Source: Symbiodinium natans (Eukaryota; Sar; Dinophyceae; Suessiales; Symbiodiniaceae). From it: a DNA stretch of 64,000 nt. This document shows positions 9,046-19,533 of the stretch, in pieces. Position numbers and translations under genes: made by a program. The notes beneath the pieces are model-generated. The model was not told the origin of the DNA, ran no database searches, and worked only from the letters and a program-made list of their open reading frames with translations. Where the stretch lies: assembly GCA_905221605.1 (NCBI GenBank), contig CAJNDS010001857.1, forward strand, positions 568,293-632,292, given 5' to 3'. Each line of letters starts with the position of its first letter. Position 1 is the stretch's first letter.

Positions 9046-11825
9046 ATGAACCTCGAGGCGCGATTGCGTGAGGAGTTCCGAAAGGACCTCGCGCGCCAGG
9101 TGGCCAAGCAGATGCAGCCCTATGCCCAGCAGATGAAAGCCCTGCGGTCCCAAGTCACAGGGCTTTCCAGCAGTATCTTGGTAGCCCAGTGGTTAGCCTT
9201 TTTACCATTTTTCTTGGGTTATGGGTTCCCTTGATAAAATCGCCAAGCCCAAGAAGGGTGGTGCCCTTGTTAAGATATGGTTCCTGGGCTACCAAGGTGT
9301 GGAGTCCAAGTCGATTCCTTGTCACAGTGTGGAACCGAATGCAGGCAATGAGGCCGATGCGGCCGACTTTGTTCAAGTCGACCTCGATCGAATGCTGGAG
9401 GGGGAGGCCCATGACCAGAAGCCCCAGGCCCAGCCATTTGTTTCCATCGAACTTGATGACTCCTTCGAAGAGAAAGGTTCTGCCTCCCTGTCCGTCGGAA
9501 CGGGGGCCGGTGGGGCCGCTCGGGCCGGCGCAGTGCAGGAGGTTGTGCGCGAGGTGGCACAGGCTGCCATGGAGCATCATCAAGCGACGATAGAGTCGCT
9601 CGACGACGAGCTCGGCAAGCCGGGCGAAGAGAAGTATCTCAAAGAGAGACTGGGTTGTGCTTGGGGGATATTTTTCTTTTATAATTTCCCTTCTTTCCTT
9701 TCTAAGGGAACCAAAATGCATAAGTAAATTTGGGTTCAAAAGCACAACTCAGGAGATCTCTGGGCTCCTTGCCGGGCGATGTCGTGGAGGAGCCTGTGGC
9801 TTTCCTCGAGACGGCGTGGAACTTGGTCCCTTAGTAGCTGAATGAGTACACCTGACACTTTTTGGGATACGAGAATCCCCTCTAGAACTGAAAGTGTGCA
9901 CTTTTTTTGGGGGGCTTCTGAACTCAGCAACTAAGGTCCTTGTCTTGGGCCACACCGACTCTGGCCAATTAGACCTTGCGATCGCCTGCTTTCTCTGGCT
10001 CGCCAGCGGTTTGATGCAAATCTCCTTCTTCCTCATCCTTCTGTCGGAAGATTTTCTTGGAGAGCCCTTTGGGAAGCAGGTGGAGGTTGCGAAAGCCTGG
10101 CGCGAGTCTATCGCGCACGACTTCAAGCACATGGACTTGGGGGACGAGAGCCTCGTGTCCCGAGTCTGCAGAGGTGATGGCACGCTGATTTTGTCTACTC
10201 CACAGATGCAGATGCTGGACCAGATCAACGCCTTCATCGGCCTGGGCAAAGCAGATTTCGAAGCCCCCTACTTCCAACCCGGCGTTCTACTCTGCATGAT
10301 GTGCATCCTGCTTTGGTGTTTGTACCTCCTCAATGAGTTCCGACAAGTGGTCTTCTCCTTGGAGGCGGTGTCCCAACTGCCCCGCGGGCCCCGAACGCAG
10401 TGGAGAAGGCGCGGAAGCTTTCAAACGATCTCTTACGGCCGCTTTGCCATCTACTGCTTCATGCGCCTGTCGCGCTTCATGATCGCCGTGGGCCTCCTCT
10501 ACGCAGGCGTGCAGTGGCTGGCCGGCACGATCTCCATCACCGAGCTCATCCTGAACGCCGTGGCCTTATCCGCCGTTCTGCAGATCGACGAGATGGTCTT
10601 CGCAGCGCTGATGCCGAAGAAGATCCAGATCTGCATCCAGGATCTCGAGGCCATCAAGGTGCCCTACAGCAAAGGGCGAAGTCAGACGGAGTCCATCATG
10701 CTGCTCGTGGGGATCACATGTCTCATGCTGTGGCCCTGGATGTACAACGTAGGGCCGCTGAGCTGGGACATGATTGAAGTCAAGCGCCAGTACTGTGGGG
10801 GCACTCAGAATTTCGTGGTGGCGGACAATCAGTTGCAGGGGATCACGGCGGGACTGGTGACCTCGGAGTATGCCGACCAAAGCGACCACCTCAACCAGAC
10901 GTCGCTCATCCGCTTCGCTGTGAGACGGCACATCTGGCAAGAGCCTTTGGGAACCTCGAACTACATCCGTTTCGGCAAGGATCGAGCCGACTTCGTGTCG
11001 GCCAAAGAGATATCGATGTACCACCGCAACGTACATGACAGTCTCTGCATTGACTTTGACGAGATCTTCCTGGGCAATGCTACCCATGAGCTTCAGGAGT
11101 TCTACCGCCCGTACTTCTACTCGGCCAGCTTCGAAGCAGGATTTCCAGATGGAGCCAGCTGCGCAGAGATGGCGCACCTCTGCAGTTCGCTGGAGCCCAG
11201 TGCACGCCTCGTGCGGCACGTGTGTCCGCGCACGTGCGGATGCCACCTGCAGCACGCGAATCCGATGCTGAAGCTTGTGGGAGAGGGTTGCTCGAGCGCC
11301 TGTTTCACTGAGCGTGACACCGCCATGCGCTTTACAGCCTGCGAGGACGTGGACTTTGAGGAGAGCCCTCACCTTCGAGAGGAATGGGAGGTGTTCTGGG
11401 ACAGCTACCGGCCCTTGGTGGAGCAGAGGGTGGGAGTCAACCTCAGCAGTCCCAGCCTCAGCTTCCTGCCGGACTTTTTGGCTCACGTCAAGAAAGTCGG
11501 GTGTCCTGGCCTCGGCATTGTGACCATGGACCCTGTCACACGCAGCCCGTGGTGTTCAGGCAGCTCGCTGTTTTATGCCCCCCTTGCGGCCTGGTGCCCG
11601 CAGACCTGCGGCTGCCACACCTCCGCCACGCTGACGGAATGGTGCCCCCGCAGCTGCGAGGGCTGCAAGGATACAGCGATCTTCCCGACCAACCTGCCCG
11701 TCAGTGACTGTGCGCAAGCTCACCAACTGGGGCTATGTGAAGCCCTTCCAGTGCAAGCTGCTGTGCTTTGTGCCGCCACCTGCGACGCATGCTCAGCCCT
11801 TTACAACAACGGCACGATTGTGTGA
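9046..11825 (+). CDS. Unit 4: multi-pass membrane protein with Cys-rich ShKT-like C-terminal region
   Basis: Four exons are inferred: 9046-9172, 9297-9645, 9753-9825 and 9936-11825, together 813 codons with the stop. Residues 1-42 are a charged coiled coil. Residues 43-183 are acidic and partly helical. Membrane segments lie near 195-219, 300-316, 364-382, 384-409 and 436-453; the fourth holds the motif NAVALSAVLQIDEM. From about residue 470 the protein is probably outside the membrane. Three cysteine clusters follow (592-620, 706-760, 775-801) with repeated CPxTCGCH and CPRSCEGC patterns resembling ShKT-type disulfide domains. The transport or receptor role is unknown; I know no characterised homologue. 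ATG 9046 is the first in-frame ATG of the coiled-coil exon; an upstream exon is possible. The stop context GTGTGAGTGG could alternatively be a splice donor. Confidence 0.75.
9173..9296 (+). other. Intron 1 of unit 4, inverted-repeat (introner-like)
   Basis: The 124-bp insert begins GTATCTTGGTAGCCCAG and ends CTGGGCTACCAAG. The 13-bp ends are perfect inverted repeats. They are flanked by GTAT on the left and GTGT on the right, a near-perfect 4-bp duplication. Splicing as GT-AG joins phase 1 to phase 2 and passes from the coiled-coil frame into the acidic exon-2 frame, which read-through would not do. Equivalent introns: 2178-2301, 5199-5322, 13270-13393. Confidence 0.75.
9646..9752 (+). other. 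Intron 2 of unit 4, GA-AG, inverted-repeat
   Basis: The 107-bp insert begins GAGA then CTGGGTTGTGCTT and ends AAGCACAACTCAG, followed by GAGA. The terminal inverted repeats match at 12 of 13 positions and the 4-bp duplication GAGA is exact. The donor is therefore GA, one of the non-canonical donors known from dinoflagellates. Only this excision keeps exon 3 in the frame that runs on into the long exon. Equivalents: 2651-2757, 5550-5656, 13743-13849. Confidence 0.75.
9826..9935 (+). other. Intron 3 of unit 4, GT-AG, inverted-repeat
   Basis: The 110-bp insert begins GTCC then CTTAGTAGCTGA and ends TCAGCAACTAAG, followed by GTCC. The ends match at 11 of 12 positions as inverted repeats and the GTCC duplication is exact. 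Removal joins AACTTG to GTCCTTGTC in phase 0 and leads straight into the first membrane segment. Equivalents: 2831-2940, 5730-5844 (115 bp, with a TCTAG duplication) and 13923-14032. Confidence 0.8.
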
Positions 11826-12411
11826 GTGGCAGACCAGTAGAACCCAGACGCTCCCAATACATACTGTCTTCCCAACTGGAGCTCCGGGAATTTGGATTGC
11901 CCAAAGCTCCAAGAAATTTCGGGCTTCTGCGGGGCCTGACGGGCCTTCCTTAAAGCCAGAATTTCACTCTATCGCCAGATACTCCATTCTCCAAACCCGA
12001 AATCAACCTCACGTTGTCTTCTAAGTTTATTGTTAGTTTAGGACCGAAACCCTCAACCCTCAACCCTCAACCCTAAACCCTCTACTCTAAACCCTAAACC
12101 CTAAATCCGGAACCCTAAAACCTAAACCCTAAACCCTGCACCCCAACTTGCTTTCCGTGGATCTTGGGGAAGAAAGACTCTGTCGAATGTGGACCTGGGG
12201 CTTGCCGACCCGAGGTTGAAACTGCCAGGTTTTGCGGCGGAGTCTTGGACAGTGTTCTGGCTGTAGGGTTTAGGGTTTAGGGCTTCGGGTTTAGGGTTTA
12301 GGGTTTAGGGTTCACAGGCTGCGGATCTGCAAAATGCTTTTTAGCCGCGAACTGGTCAATTTCAGGCATTTTCCAAGCCTTGGGGGAGCTCCGACAGGAC
12401 CTCGGCTTTCA

Positions 12412-12536
12412 CACCCTGGTTCTTAGTAGGGAATCAGGGAATGAGGTACCCTATATATATATATATATATATACATACCCTTTACCGGGTTAAATCGGGT
12501 AACTGATGCCCTCATTCCCTACTAAGAACCAGGGAG
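12412..12536. mobile_element. Foldback hairpin element, family 1, unit 4 spacer
   Basis: Same site, with TTTCA at 12407-12411 and 12537-12541. Practically identical to the copy at 8321. Confidence 0.85.
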
Positions 12537-12894
12537 TTTCATTGATGAACCATGCCAAGAGGCCGGCGATGTGCAGAACCCACACGGGGTTTACGAGAAA
12601 ATGGGAAAGCCCCAAAATAGACCTCCAAATAGTAGGATCCCCTTATAGTAGGGACCCCAGTAAGGGTAAGGGACCCCTGATATCGCAAAGCCCCCCTGTG
12701 TAGTGCTGCTCTAGTTCCGGTGGCAACCATGTCGGACCTGAGAGGCGTCCTTTGGGTTTAGGGTTTAAAGGGTTTAGGGTGTAGGGTTTAGGGTTTAGGG
12801 TTTAGGGTTTAGGGTTTAGGGTTTAGGGTTTAGGGTTTAGGGTTTAGGGTTTAGGGTGTAGGGTTGAGGGCGTCCTTTTTGAGCTGCTTCTATC

Positions 12895-12913
12895 TCCGTA
12901 GGGCTGGCTCAAG
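12895..12913 (+). other. Spliced-leader-like relic, unit 5
   Basis: Identical 19-base copy upstream of the last complete gene. No such relic is seen downstream of 16460, which agrees with the array ending there. Confidence 0.45.
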
Positions 12914-13142
12914 GACGATGGTCTTGTAGCTTCATTTTTCAAAGAGCAGCCATTTCAAAGCAGCCATGGCGACGGGCTTGTCTGCAGTTGCTTAGGGATG
13001 CTTTGGAAGATTTTTTTCGGATTTTTTGGGAATTAAAACAATCTTAAGAAACAGCAAAGAAACCATAGTATTTTTTGGTAGGGTTCCAAGTTTTTGGTAG
13101 GGTTCCTCAAGTTCAGTGAAGGTGAAACTGGAGAAGGCCATC

Positions 13143-15922
13143 ATGAACCTCGAGGCGCGATTGCGTGAGGAGTTCCGAAAGGACCTCGCGCGCCAGGTGG
13201 CCAAGCAGATGCAGCCCTATGCCCAGCAGATGAAAGCCCTGCGGTCCCAAGTCACAGGGCTTTCCAGCAGTATCTTGGTAGCCCAGTGGTTAGCCTTTTT
13301 ACCATTTTTCTTGGGTTATGGGTTCCCTTGATAAAATCGCCAAGCCCAAGAAGGGTGGTGCCCTTGTTAAGATATGGTTCCTGGGCTACCAAGGTGTGGA
13401 GTCCAAGTCGATTCCTTGTCACAGTGTGGAACCGAATGCAGGCAATGAGGCCGATGCGGCCGACTTTGTTCAAGTCGACCTCGATCGAATGCTGGAGGGG
13501 GAGGCCCATGACCAGAAGCCCCAGGCCCAGCCATTTGTTTCCATCGAACTTGATGACTCCTTCGAAGAGAAAGGTTCTGCCTCCCTGTCCGTCGGAACGG
13601 GGGCCGGTGGGGCCGCTCGGGCCGGCGCAGTGCAGGAGGTTGTGCGCGAGGTGGCACAGGCTGCCATGGAGCATCATCAAGCGACGATAGAGTCGCTCGA
13701 CGACGAGCTCGGCAAGCCGGGCGAAGAGAAGTATCTCAAAGAGAGACTGGGTTGTGCTTGGGGGATATTTTTCTTTTATAATTTCCCTTCTTTCCTTTCT
13801 AAGGGAACCAAAATGCATAAGTAAATTTGGGTTCAAAAGCACAACTCAGGAGATCTCTGGGCTCCTTGCCGGGCGATGTCGTGGAGGAGCCTGTGGCTTT
13901 CCTCGAGACGGCGTGGAACTTGGTCCCTTAGTAGCTGAATGAGTACACCTGACACTTTTTGGGATACGAGAATCCCCTCTAGAACTGAAAGTGTGCACTT
14001 TTTTTGGGGGGCTTCTGAACTCAGCAACTAAGGTCCTTGTCTTGGGCCACACCGACTCTGGCCAATTAGACCTTGCGATCGCCTGCTTTCTCTGGCTCGC
14101 CAGCGGTTTGATGCAAATCTCCTTCTTCCTCATCCTTCTGTCGGAAGATTTTCTTGGAGAGCCCTTTGGGAAGCAGGTGGAGGTTGCGAAAGCCTGGCGC
14201 GAGTCTATCGCGCACGACTTCAAGCACATGGACTTGGGGGACGAGAGCCTCGTGTCCCGAGTCTGCAGAGGTGATGGCACGCTGATTTTGTCTACTCCAC
14301 AGATGCAGATGCTGGACCAGATCAACGCCTTCATCGGCCTGGGCAAAGCAGATTTCGAAGCCCCCTACTTCCAACCCGGCGTTCTACTCTGCATGATGTG
14401 CATCCTGCTTTGGTGTTTGTACCTCCTCAATGAGTTCCGACAAGTGGTCTTCTCCTTGGAGGCGGTGTCCCAACTGCCCCGCGGGCCCCGAACGCAGTGG
14501 AGACGGCGCGGAAGCTTCCAAACGATCTCTTACGGCCGCTTTGCCATCTACTGCTTCATGCGCCTGTCGCGCTTCATGATCGCCGTGGGCCTCCTCTACG
14601 CAGGCGTGCAGTGGCTGGCCGGCACGATCTCCATCACCGAGCTCATCCTGAACGCCGTGGCCTTATCCGCCGTTCTGCAGATCGACGAGATGGTCTTCGC
14701 AGCGCTGATGCCGAAGAAGATCCAGATCTGCATCCAGGATCTCGAGGCCATCAAGGTGCCCTACAGCAAAGGGCGAAGTCAGGCGGAGTCCATCATGCTG
14801 CTCGTGGGGATCACATGTCTCATGCTGTGGCCCTGGATGTACAACGTAGGGCCGCTGAGCTGGGACATGATTGAAGTCAAGCGCCAGTACTGTGGGGGCA
14901 CTCAGAATTTCGTGGTGGCGGACAATCAGTTGCAGGGGATCACGGCGGGACTGGTGACCTCGGAGTATGCCGACCAAAGCGACCACCTCAACCAGACGTC
15001 GCTCATCCGCTTCGCTGTGAGACGGCACATTTGGCAAGAGCCTCTGGGAACCTCGAACTACATCCGTTTCGGCAAGGATCGAGCCGACTTCGTGTTGGCC
15101 AAAGAGATATCGATGTACCACCGCAACGTACATGACAGTCTCTGCATTGACTTTGACGAGATCTTCCTGGGCAATGCTACCCATGAGCTTCAGGAGTTCT
15201 ACCGCCCGTACTTCTACTCGGCCAGCTTCGAAGCAGGATTTCCAGATGGAGCCAGCTGCGCAGAGATGGCGCACCTCTGCAGTTCGCTGGAGCCCAGTGC
15301 ACGCCTCGTGCGGCACGTGTGTCCGCGCACGTGCGGATGCCACCTGCAGCACGCGAATCCGATGCTGAAGCTTGTGGGAGAGGGTTGCTCGAGCGCCTGT
15401 TTCACTGAGCGTGACACCGCCATGCGCTTCACAGCCTGCGAGGACGTGGACTTTGAGGAGAGCCCTCACCTTCGAGAGGAATGGGAGGTGTTCTGGGACA
15501 GCTACCGGCCCTTGGTGGAGCAGAGGGTGGGAGTCAACCTCAGCAGTCCCAGCCTCAGCTTCCTGCCGGACTTTTTGGCTCACGTCAAGAAAGTCGGGTG
15601 TCCTGGCCTCGACATTGTGACCATGGACCCTGTCACACGCAGCCCGTGGTGTTCAGGCAGCTCGCTGTTTTACGCTCCCCTTGCGGCCTGGTGCCCGCAG
15701 ACCTGCGGCTGCCACACCTCCGCCGCGCTGACGGAATGGTGCCCCCGCAGCTGCGAGGGCTGCAAGGATACAGCGATCTTCCCGACCAACCTGCCCGTCA
15801 GTGACTGTGCGCAAGCTCACCAACTGGGGCTATGTGAAGCCCTTCCAGTGCAAGCTGCTGTGCTTTGTGCCGCCACCTGCGACGCATGCTCAGCCCTTTA
15901 CAACAACGGCACGATTGTGTGA
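13143..15922 (+). CDS. Unit 5: multi-pass membrane protein with Cys-rich ShKT-like C-terminal region
   Basis: This is the last full copy. The exons are 13143-13269, 13394-13742, 13850-13922 and 14033-15922, with the same 812-residue product, membrane topology and cysteine spacing as unit 4. A handful of substitutions separate the two: SQAES instead of SQTES, LAKEIS instead of SAKEIS, LDIVT instead of LGIVT, and SAALT instead of SATLT. All known exon boundaries and frames are intact, so it is one of two copies here that could make the complete protein. Its 3' flank is diverged from the other units, so its transcript end may differ from theirs. Confidence 0.75.
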
Positions 15923-16460
15923 GTGGCAGACCAGTAGAACCCAGACGCTCTCAACGCAGACGGTTTTTTTTGTTTTACGGGATCTCCGAGAATTTCGGAG
16001 GCCCGAACCTCCGAGAAATTTCGGGCTTAAAGGCCCTGATGGGCCTTCCTGAAAGCCTGAGATTCACTCTACAGCCAACTACTTCATTCTCCAAGCTCCG
16101 AAGCGTGGATCAACTTCATGACGTCTTTGTACAGAAGACCCCTATGAAACCCCTAAACCTTCCTAAACCCTGAGCCCGCTCTCCTTGGATCTTGGGGAAG
16201 AAAGACTCCGTCGAAGCCGGGGGCGGAGTTCTTGCACAGCATTCGGCGATTGACCGACTTTTCTTCGCTCGGGGCACAGGCAGCGGATCTGCAAATCACG
16301 TTATTATATAACTTACAATATGACCTTCTCATATTAGTTGCTTTACTTGCATATGAATATGTCAGCATATTGTGAATGCTTCTCCGCTGCGCGCGCATCG
16401 CTGCTTTAAGCATTTTCCAAGCTTGGGGGGCAGGACCCCGGCTTTCATTGATGGCGCCTG
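15923..16460 (+). other. Degenerate 3' spacer, right edge of the tandem array
   Basis: It aligns with the other spacers at the 3' flank (CTCCGAGAATTTCGG repeated inverted at 15987-16025), at GATCTTGGGGAAGAAAGACT (16191 on), at the CAGCGGATCTGCAAA segment and at CCCCGGCTTTCATTGATG. It lacks both the TTTAGGG array and the family 1 hairpin found in units 1-4. It carries an AT-rich stretch at 16300-16370. It serves as an outgroup for the spacer. Confidence 0.75.
16443..16447. other. Empty target site of family 1 hairpin
   Basis: The degenerate last spacer reads CCCCGGCTTTCATTGATG. The filled units read CCCCGGCTTTCA, then the element, then TTTCATTGATG. A single TTTCA without an element is what an uninserted or ancestral site should look like. 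Confidence 0.8.
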
Positions 16461-16534
16461 CTGAGCCCCAGCGCTATAACATGCAACGCTTTGAGATTTA
16501 GGGTTTAGGGTTTAGGGTTTAGGGTTTAGGGCTT

Positions 16535-16636
16535 GACGGTTGGATGCTGCATCGTAAGCTGCACTGGACCTTTCTGCTTCTGCCGGCCGGCTGGCTCAAC
16601 ACGACCACAGCGCATCTGCAGAGCAAGTCTCGGTGG
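16535..16636 (+). CDS. Exon-like island between TTTAGGG arrays
   Basis: The frame reads DGWMLHRKLHWTFLLLPAG and continues to the next telomeric tract. Preceding GC-rich sequence (16448-16495) is also open, ending QRYNMQRFE at a GA-type donor context. No family is recognised. This could be a 3' exon of the unit 5 gene or of an independent gene. Confidence 0.25.
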
Positions 16637-16716
16637 GGTTAGGGTTTGGGGTGTGGGGTTTAGGGTTTAGGGTTTAGGGTTTAGGGTTTAGGGTTTAGGG
16701 TTTAGGGTTTGGGGGC

Positions 16717-16979
16717 TTGGATCCTCCATGGAGGGGTTGCCGACCTTATAGGGCGAGAGCAAGCCGGAAATCTTCAACCTTGCTCCTCTCAAATGAAGTG
16801 CAAACCTCTGAATCTTGGCGCCTCCTCTCATGGTGGTGCGTGTTTGGTCTGTCCAGTCGACGGCAGGCTATGCTGAGGCTGGAATGCCGGGTTAGGGTTT
16901 AGGGTTTGGGGTGTGTGGAAATGCTTGCGGGAATTGATCTACATCCAAAGGCGGGGACGAAGCCTCTGTGGGGCTTGCA
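16717..16979 (+). CDS. Two exon-like islands separated by a short telomeric tract
   Basis: 16717-16895 is open for about 60 codons and includes LLLSNEVQTSESWRLLSWWC. 16918-16982 reads MLAGIDLHPKAGTKPLWG and ends TTC|GTTTAGGG. The two are separated only by a GTTAGGGTTTAGGG tract. No domain is recognised. Confidence 0.22.
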
Positions 16980-17127
16980 TTCGTTTAGGGTTTAGGGTTT
17001 AGGGTTTAGGGTTTAGGGTTTAGGGTTTAGGGTTTAGGGTTTAGTGTAGAGTGAAGGCCGGAAGGGTTGCATCAAAGACTTTTCGTGGAGGCCTTGCCTT
17101 TGCAGACCCTGGGCACTAAACCCTGCA

Positions 17128-17229
17128 CCTTAAACCCTAAACCCTAAACCCTAAACCCTAAACCCTAAACCCTAAACCCTAAACCCTAAACCCTAAACCC
17201 TAAACCCTAAAACCCTAAACCCTAAACTC
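17128..17229. repeat. (CCCTAAA)n array
   Basis: About 14 copies, directly before the acceptor of the 17254 island. The shorter TTTAGGG tracts at 16496-16527, 16637-16711 and 16984-17044 precede it. Confidence 0.95.
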
Positions 17230-17253
17230 CCTTTTCTAAACCAAACTCCACAG

Positions 17254-17334
17254 GCGATCCAGTGTGGCGTCCTCCGCGCGTCACCAAAGCATCTGGAAGA
17301 CGACGACTTCCCGGCTTACGGGCTTTGGGACTGA
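17254..17334 (+). CDS. Candidate terminal exon with stop
   Basis: It is preceded by a CCCTAAA array and the acceptor-like CTCCACAG. The frame encodes PKHLEDDDFPAYGLWD and stops at TGA 17332-17334. The acidic, aromatic composition and GC-rich third positions look coding. The family 1 hairpin starts just after it. No homologue is recognised. Confidence 0.35.
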   Translation, partial: AIQCGVLRASPKHLEDDDFPAYGLWD

Positions 17335-17345
17335 GAACTTACTGG

Positions 17346-17464
17346 CTGGTTCTTAGCAGGGAATGAGGGAATGAGGTACCGTATGTAATCCCTTAAAGGG
17401 TATATATATATATATATATACATATACAGGGCCCCAATCCCCTCATTCCCTACTAAGAACCCAG
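17346..17464. mobile_element. Foldback hairpin element, family 1, dispersed copy
   Basis: The arms CTGGTTCTTAGCAGGGAA and CCCTACTAAGAACCCAGG enclose a core with CCCTTAAAGGG and (TA)n. It is outside the tandem array and has a different core, so the family has moved independently. It starts 12 bp after a candidate stop codon at 17332. The flanking duplication is unclear. Confidence 0.75.
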
Positions 17465-17469
17465 GGGCT

Positions 17470-18087
17470 AAGGGCTGTGAAGGATGCTTTAGGCTGTTTT
17501 GAGGGCCGAAGATGGGGGCTTAGAAGTTCGGAGGAAAACCAGGATCTGTGGATTGCTCCTCACACCATTTGTCTCAGCTCACGGCATAGCCCTCAACCAG
17601 AGAATGGCTTGCACCTGATTTGGCAGCACCTCTTTGCATCCTGCGTGTCTCCGAACTCTATGAACATCCGTAGCCCCAAGTCCAGCCGCAATGGTTGTCT
17701 TAAGCACGACACATGAGGATGAGAGAAGGGATGGGGGCTGATGCATCGGTAGGTGTATGCACGCCAGCTTCATATCTAAGAGTAGGTATAAGGCCCTAGC
17801 TCCTTTAACATGGTTCTGAAGCATGGGCCCTTGGGTTGTATATGGTATATAAGGGGCTCTGAACCCTAAGCTTGCTTACTCGTTCTCAATGCTTCAAGGG
17901 TTTGGGGTTATATAAGGTGCAGTTCACTGAGCCCTGGGCCCTAGCCCACACACCATACCATGCAGAGAGCTTGCTACGCTTGTTTGGTTGAAGCTGTGGG
18001 AGGCTAGCCCTGGTAGCGTGAAAGTTTCTGCTAGCTGTAAACGGCACGCGGTGTAGATGAGTAGATGATTGTGGTTTCCCCCAGGTT
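17470..18087. other. Unique region without clear gene
   Basis: Contains an 79-codon plus frame (17477-17716) with no recognisable domain, then AT/GC-balanced sequence with short words such as GGGCTCTGAACCC. No repeat family was found here. Confidence 0.4.
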
Positions 18088-18207
18088 GAGGGTTTAGGGT
18101 TTAGGGTTCAGGGTTAGGGTTGAGGGTTGAAGGTTTGGGGTTGAGGGTTTCGGGCTGAGGGTTCAGGGTTGCGGGAACTTGGTTCCTCATTTCTCGGACA
18201 CTCAATC

Positions 18208-18253
<46 letters not shown>

Positions 18254-18335
18254 ACCCTACATCCTAAACCCCAAACCCTAAACCCTAAACCCGAAACCCT
18301 AAACCCCTAAACCCCTAAACCCTAAACCCTAAGCT
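18088..18335. repeat. Opposed degenerate telomeric tracts
   Basis: TTTAGGG-like variants (GGGTTGA, GGGTTCA) at 18088-18172 and CCCTCAA/CCCTAAA at 18204-18335 are separated by about 30 bp of unique sequence and could pair as a hairpin. Confidence 0.8.
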
Positions 18336-18348
18336 AAAACATCCTAAA

Positions 18349-18434
18349 TACCTGGACTCGAGGTTCATGTCTCGGCATCTCCTCAGTCGCGTTGGCCCCT
18401 TTTCCGAGGCTGCGAAGCCGGTTGCTCTTCCGAG
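18349..18434 (+). CDS. Exon-like island, CCCTAAA left and TTTAGGG right
   Basis: The open frame contains LDSRFMSRHLLSRVGPFSEA and runs into GGGTTTAGGG, with a GT donor possible. It is flanked by inverted telomeric tracts, which makes it a good example of the pattern described in the findings. Confidence 0.25.
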
Positions 18435-19059
18435 GGTTTAGGGTTTAGGCTTTAGGGTTTAACTGTACGCAGTCCAGTTGCAAAAAGGGTTTAGGGTTTA
18501 GGGTGTTTGGGTTTAGGGTTTGGGGGGCCCCTCATATAGTCCCCCAAATAGTAGGACTTCCCTTAAAATAAGGGCCCCAAGACGGTACCCCTGATTTGAG
18601 AAACCCCCATATAACGAACGAGGGTCAAGACCCTAAACCTTAAATCCTAACAAGACACCCTAAACCCTGGTGCAAAAATACTGTTTATAGCATGTCCGGC
18701 TTTGCACAGGAGCAGACAAGGGACTTCACTTGCGAAGCCTATTAACCGCAAGCCCTGTAAGCCCTATAAACCCTACATCATATGGCCCCGCAAAAAAGCC
18801 CTGGCACCCTACGGCCCTTACCGTGCCAGGAGTGAGATTCCTTGTATCCAGTTTGTCCCGAAACCCGAACCTTATGGGGTTTGGGGTTTAGGGTTTAGGG
18901 TTTAGGGTTTTAAGGTTTAGGGCCCCTAGGCCCCCAATCTTGCCTTGTTTGCTCCTCGTGTGCCTCGAAACCCAACAAATGCCGACGCTGGTACAAGGCA
19001 CCGGACTGAGCAACCCTGAAGTGGCTACAGCCCATGAAAGAACCTTCTGAAGCCGTAAA

Positions 19060-19197
19060 CCATAAAGCCTAAAGCCTAGAGCCTAAAGCCTAAAGCCTAA
19101 AGCCTAAAGCCTAAAGCCTAAAGCCTAAAGCCTAAACCCTAAAGCCTAAACCCTAAACCCTAAACCCTAAACCCTAAACCCTAAACCCTAAACCCGA
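19060..19197. repeat. Homogenised variant (AAAGCCT)n passing into (CCCTAAA)n
   Basis: About ten near-identical AAAGCCT heptamers are followed by canonical CCCTAAA. The heptamer length is kept while one base is changed throughout, which implies local amplification of a mutated telomeric unit. Confidence 0.9.
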
Positions 19198-19386
19198 GTT
19201 GTCCGAGCGTGGGCGCGATGAAGCCTTCAAAGCCGCTTCGTTGTGGTTTCTTCCGAGGAAGCTCGGTGTCGTCTCTTTGTTTTGTGCTGTTGTTTCGGCT
19301 GCCGTGTGTAAATTCCCCGAAGAGTGTGTCGACACCAAGGGGTTCCAACGTCAGGCGTATAGGGGTATAGGTGGATGTTGCCCATA
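19198..19386 (+). CDS. Open island after CCCTAAA array
   Basis: The frame starts ELSERGRDEAFKAASLWFL and has a hydrophobic middle (LGVVSLFCAVVSAAVC) that could be a membrane segment. It stops at TAA 19384-19386. No ATG start is obvious. It may be a last exon. Confidence 0.25.
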
Positions 19387-19439
19387 ATGTCAAGCAGCCC
19401 CGCAAAACTGCCCAACAATGCCCCGTGAAAGCCCTCAAC

Positions 19440-19528
19440 CCGAAACCCTCAACCCTAAACCCTAAACCCTAAACCCCAAACCCTAAACCCTAAACCCTAA
19501 ACCCTAAACCCTAAACCCTAAACCCTAC
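19440..19528. repeat. (CCCTAAA)n array
   Basis: About 12 copies on the left of the 19534 island. Confidence 0.95.
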
Positions 19529-19533
19529 CAAAG

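Larger units (their letters stand above)
1..16460 (+). repeat. Head-to-tail array of five gene units
   Basis: Five copies of one cassette lie on the plus strand. Equivalent stop codons end at 713, 3775, 7734, 11825 and 15922, giving spacings of 3062, 3959, 4091 and 4097 bp. The first two steps are short because of internal deletions. Each cassette runs: telomeric array, spliced-leader-like relic, coiled-coil exon, two small exons, long membrane-protein exon, CCCTAA-rich tract, TTTAGGG array, foldback hairpin. Units 4 and 5 are nearly identical over their full length, so the last duplication or homogenisation was recent. After 15922 the flank is clearly diverged and marks the array edge. Tandem arrays of same-strand genes are typical of dinoflagellates. 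Confidence 0.95.
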
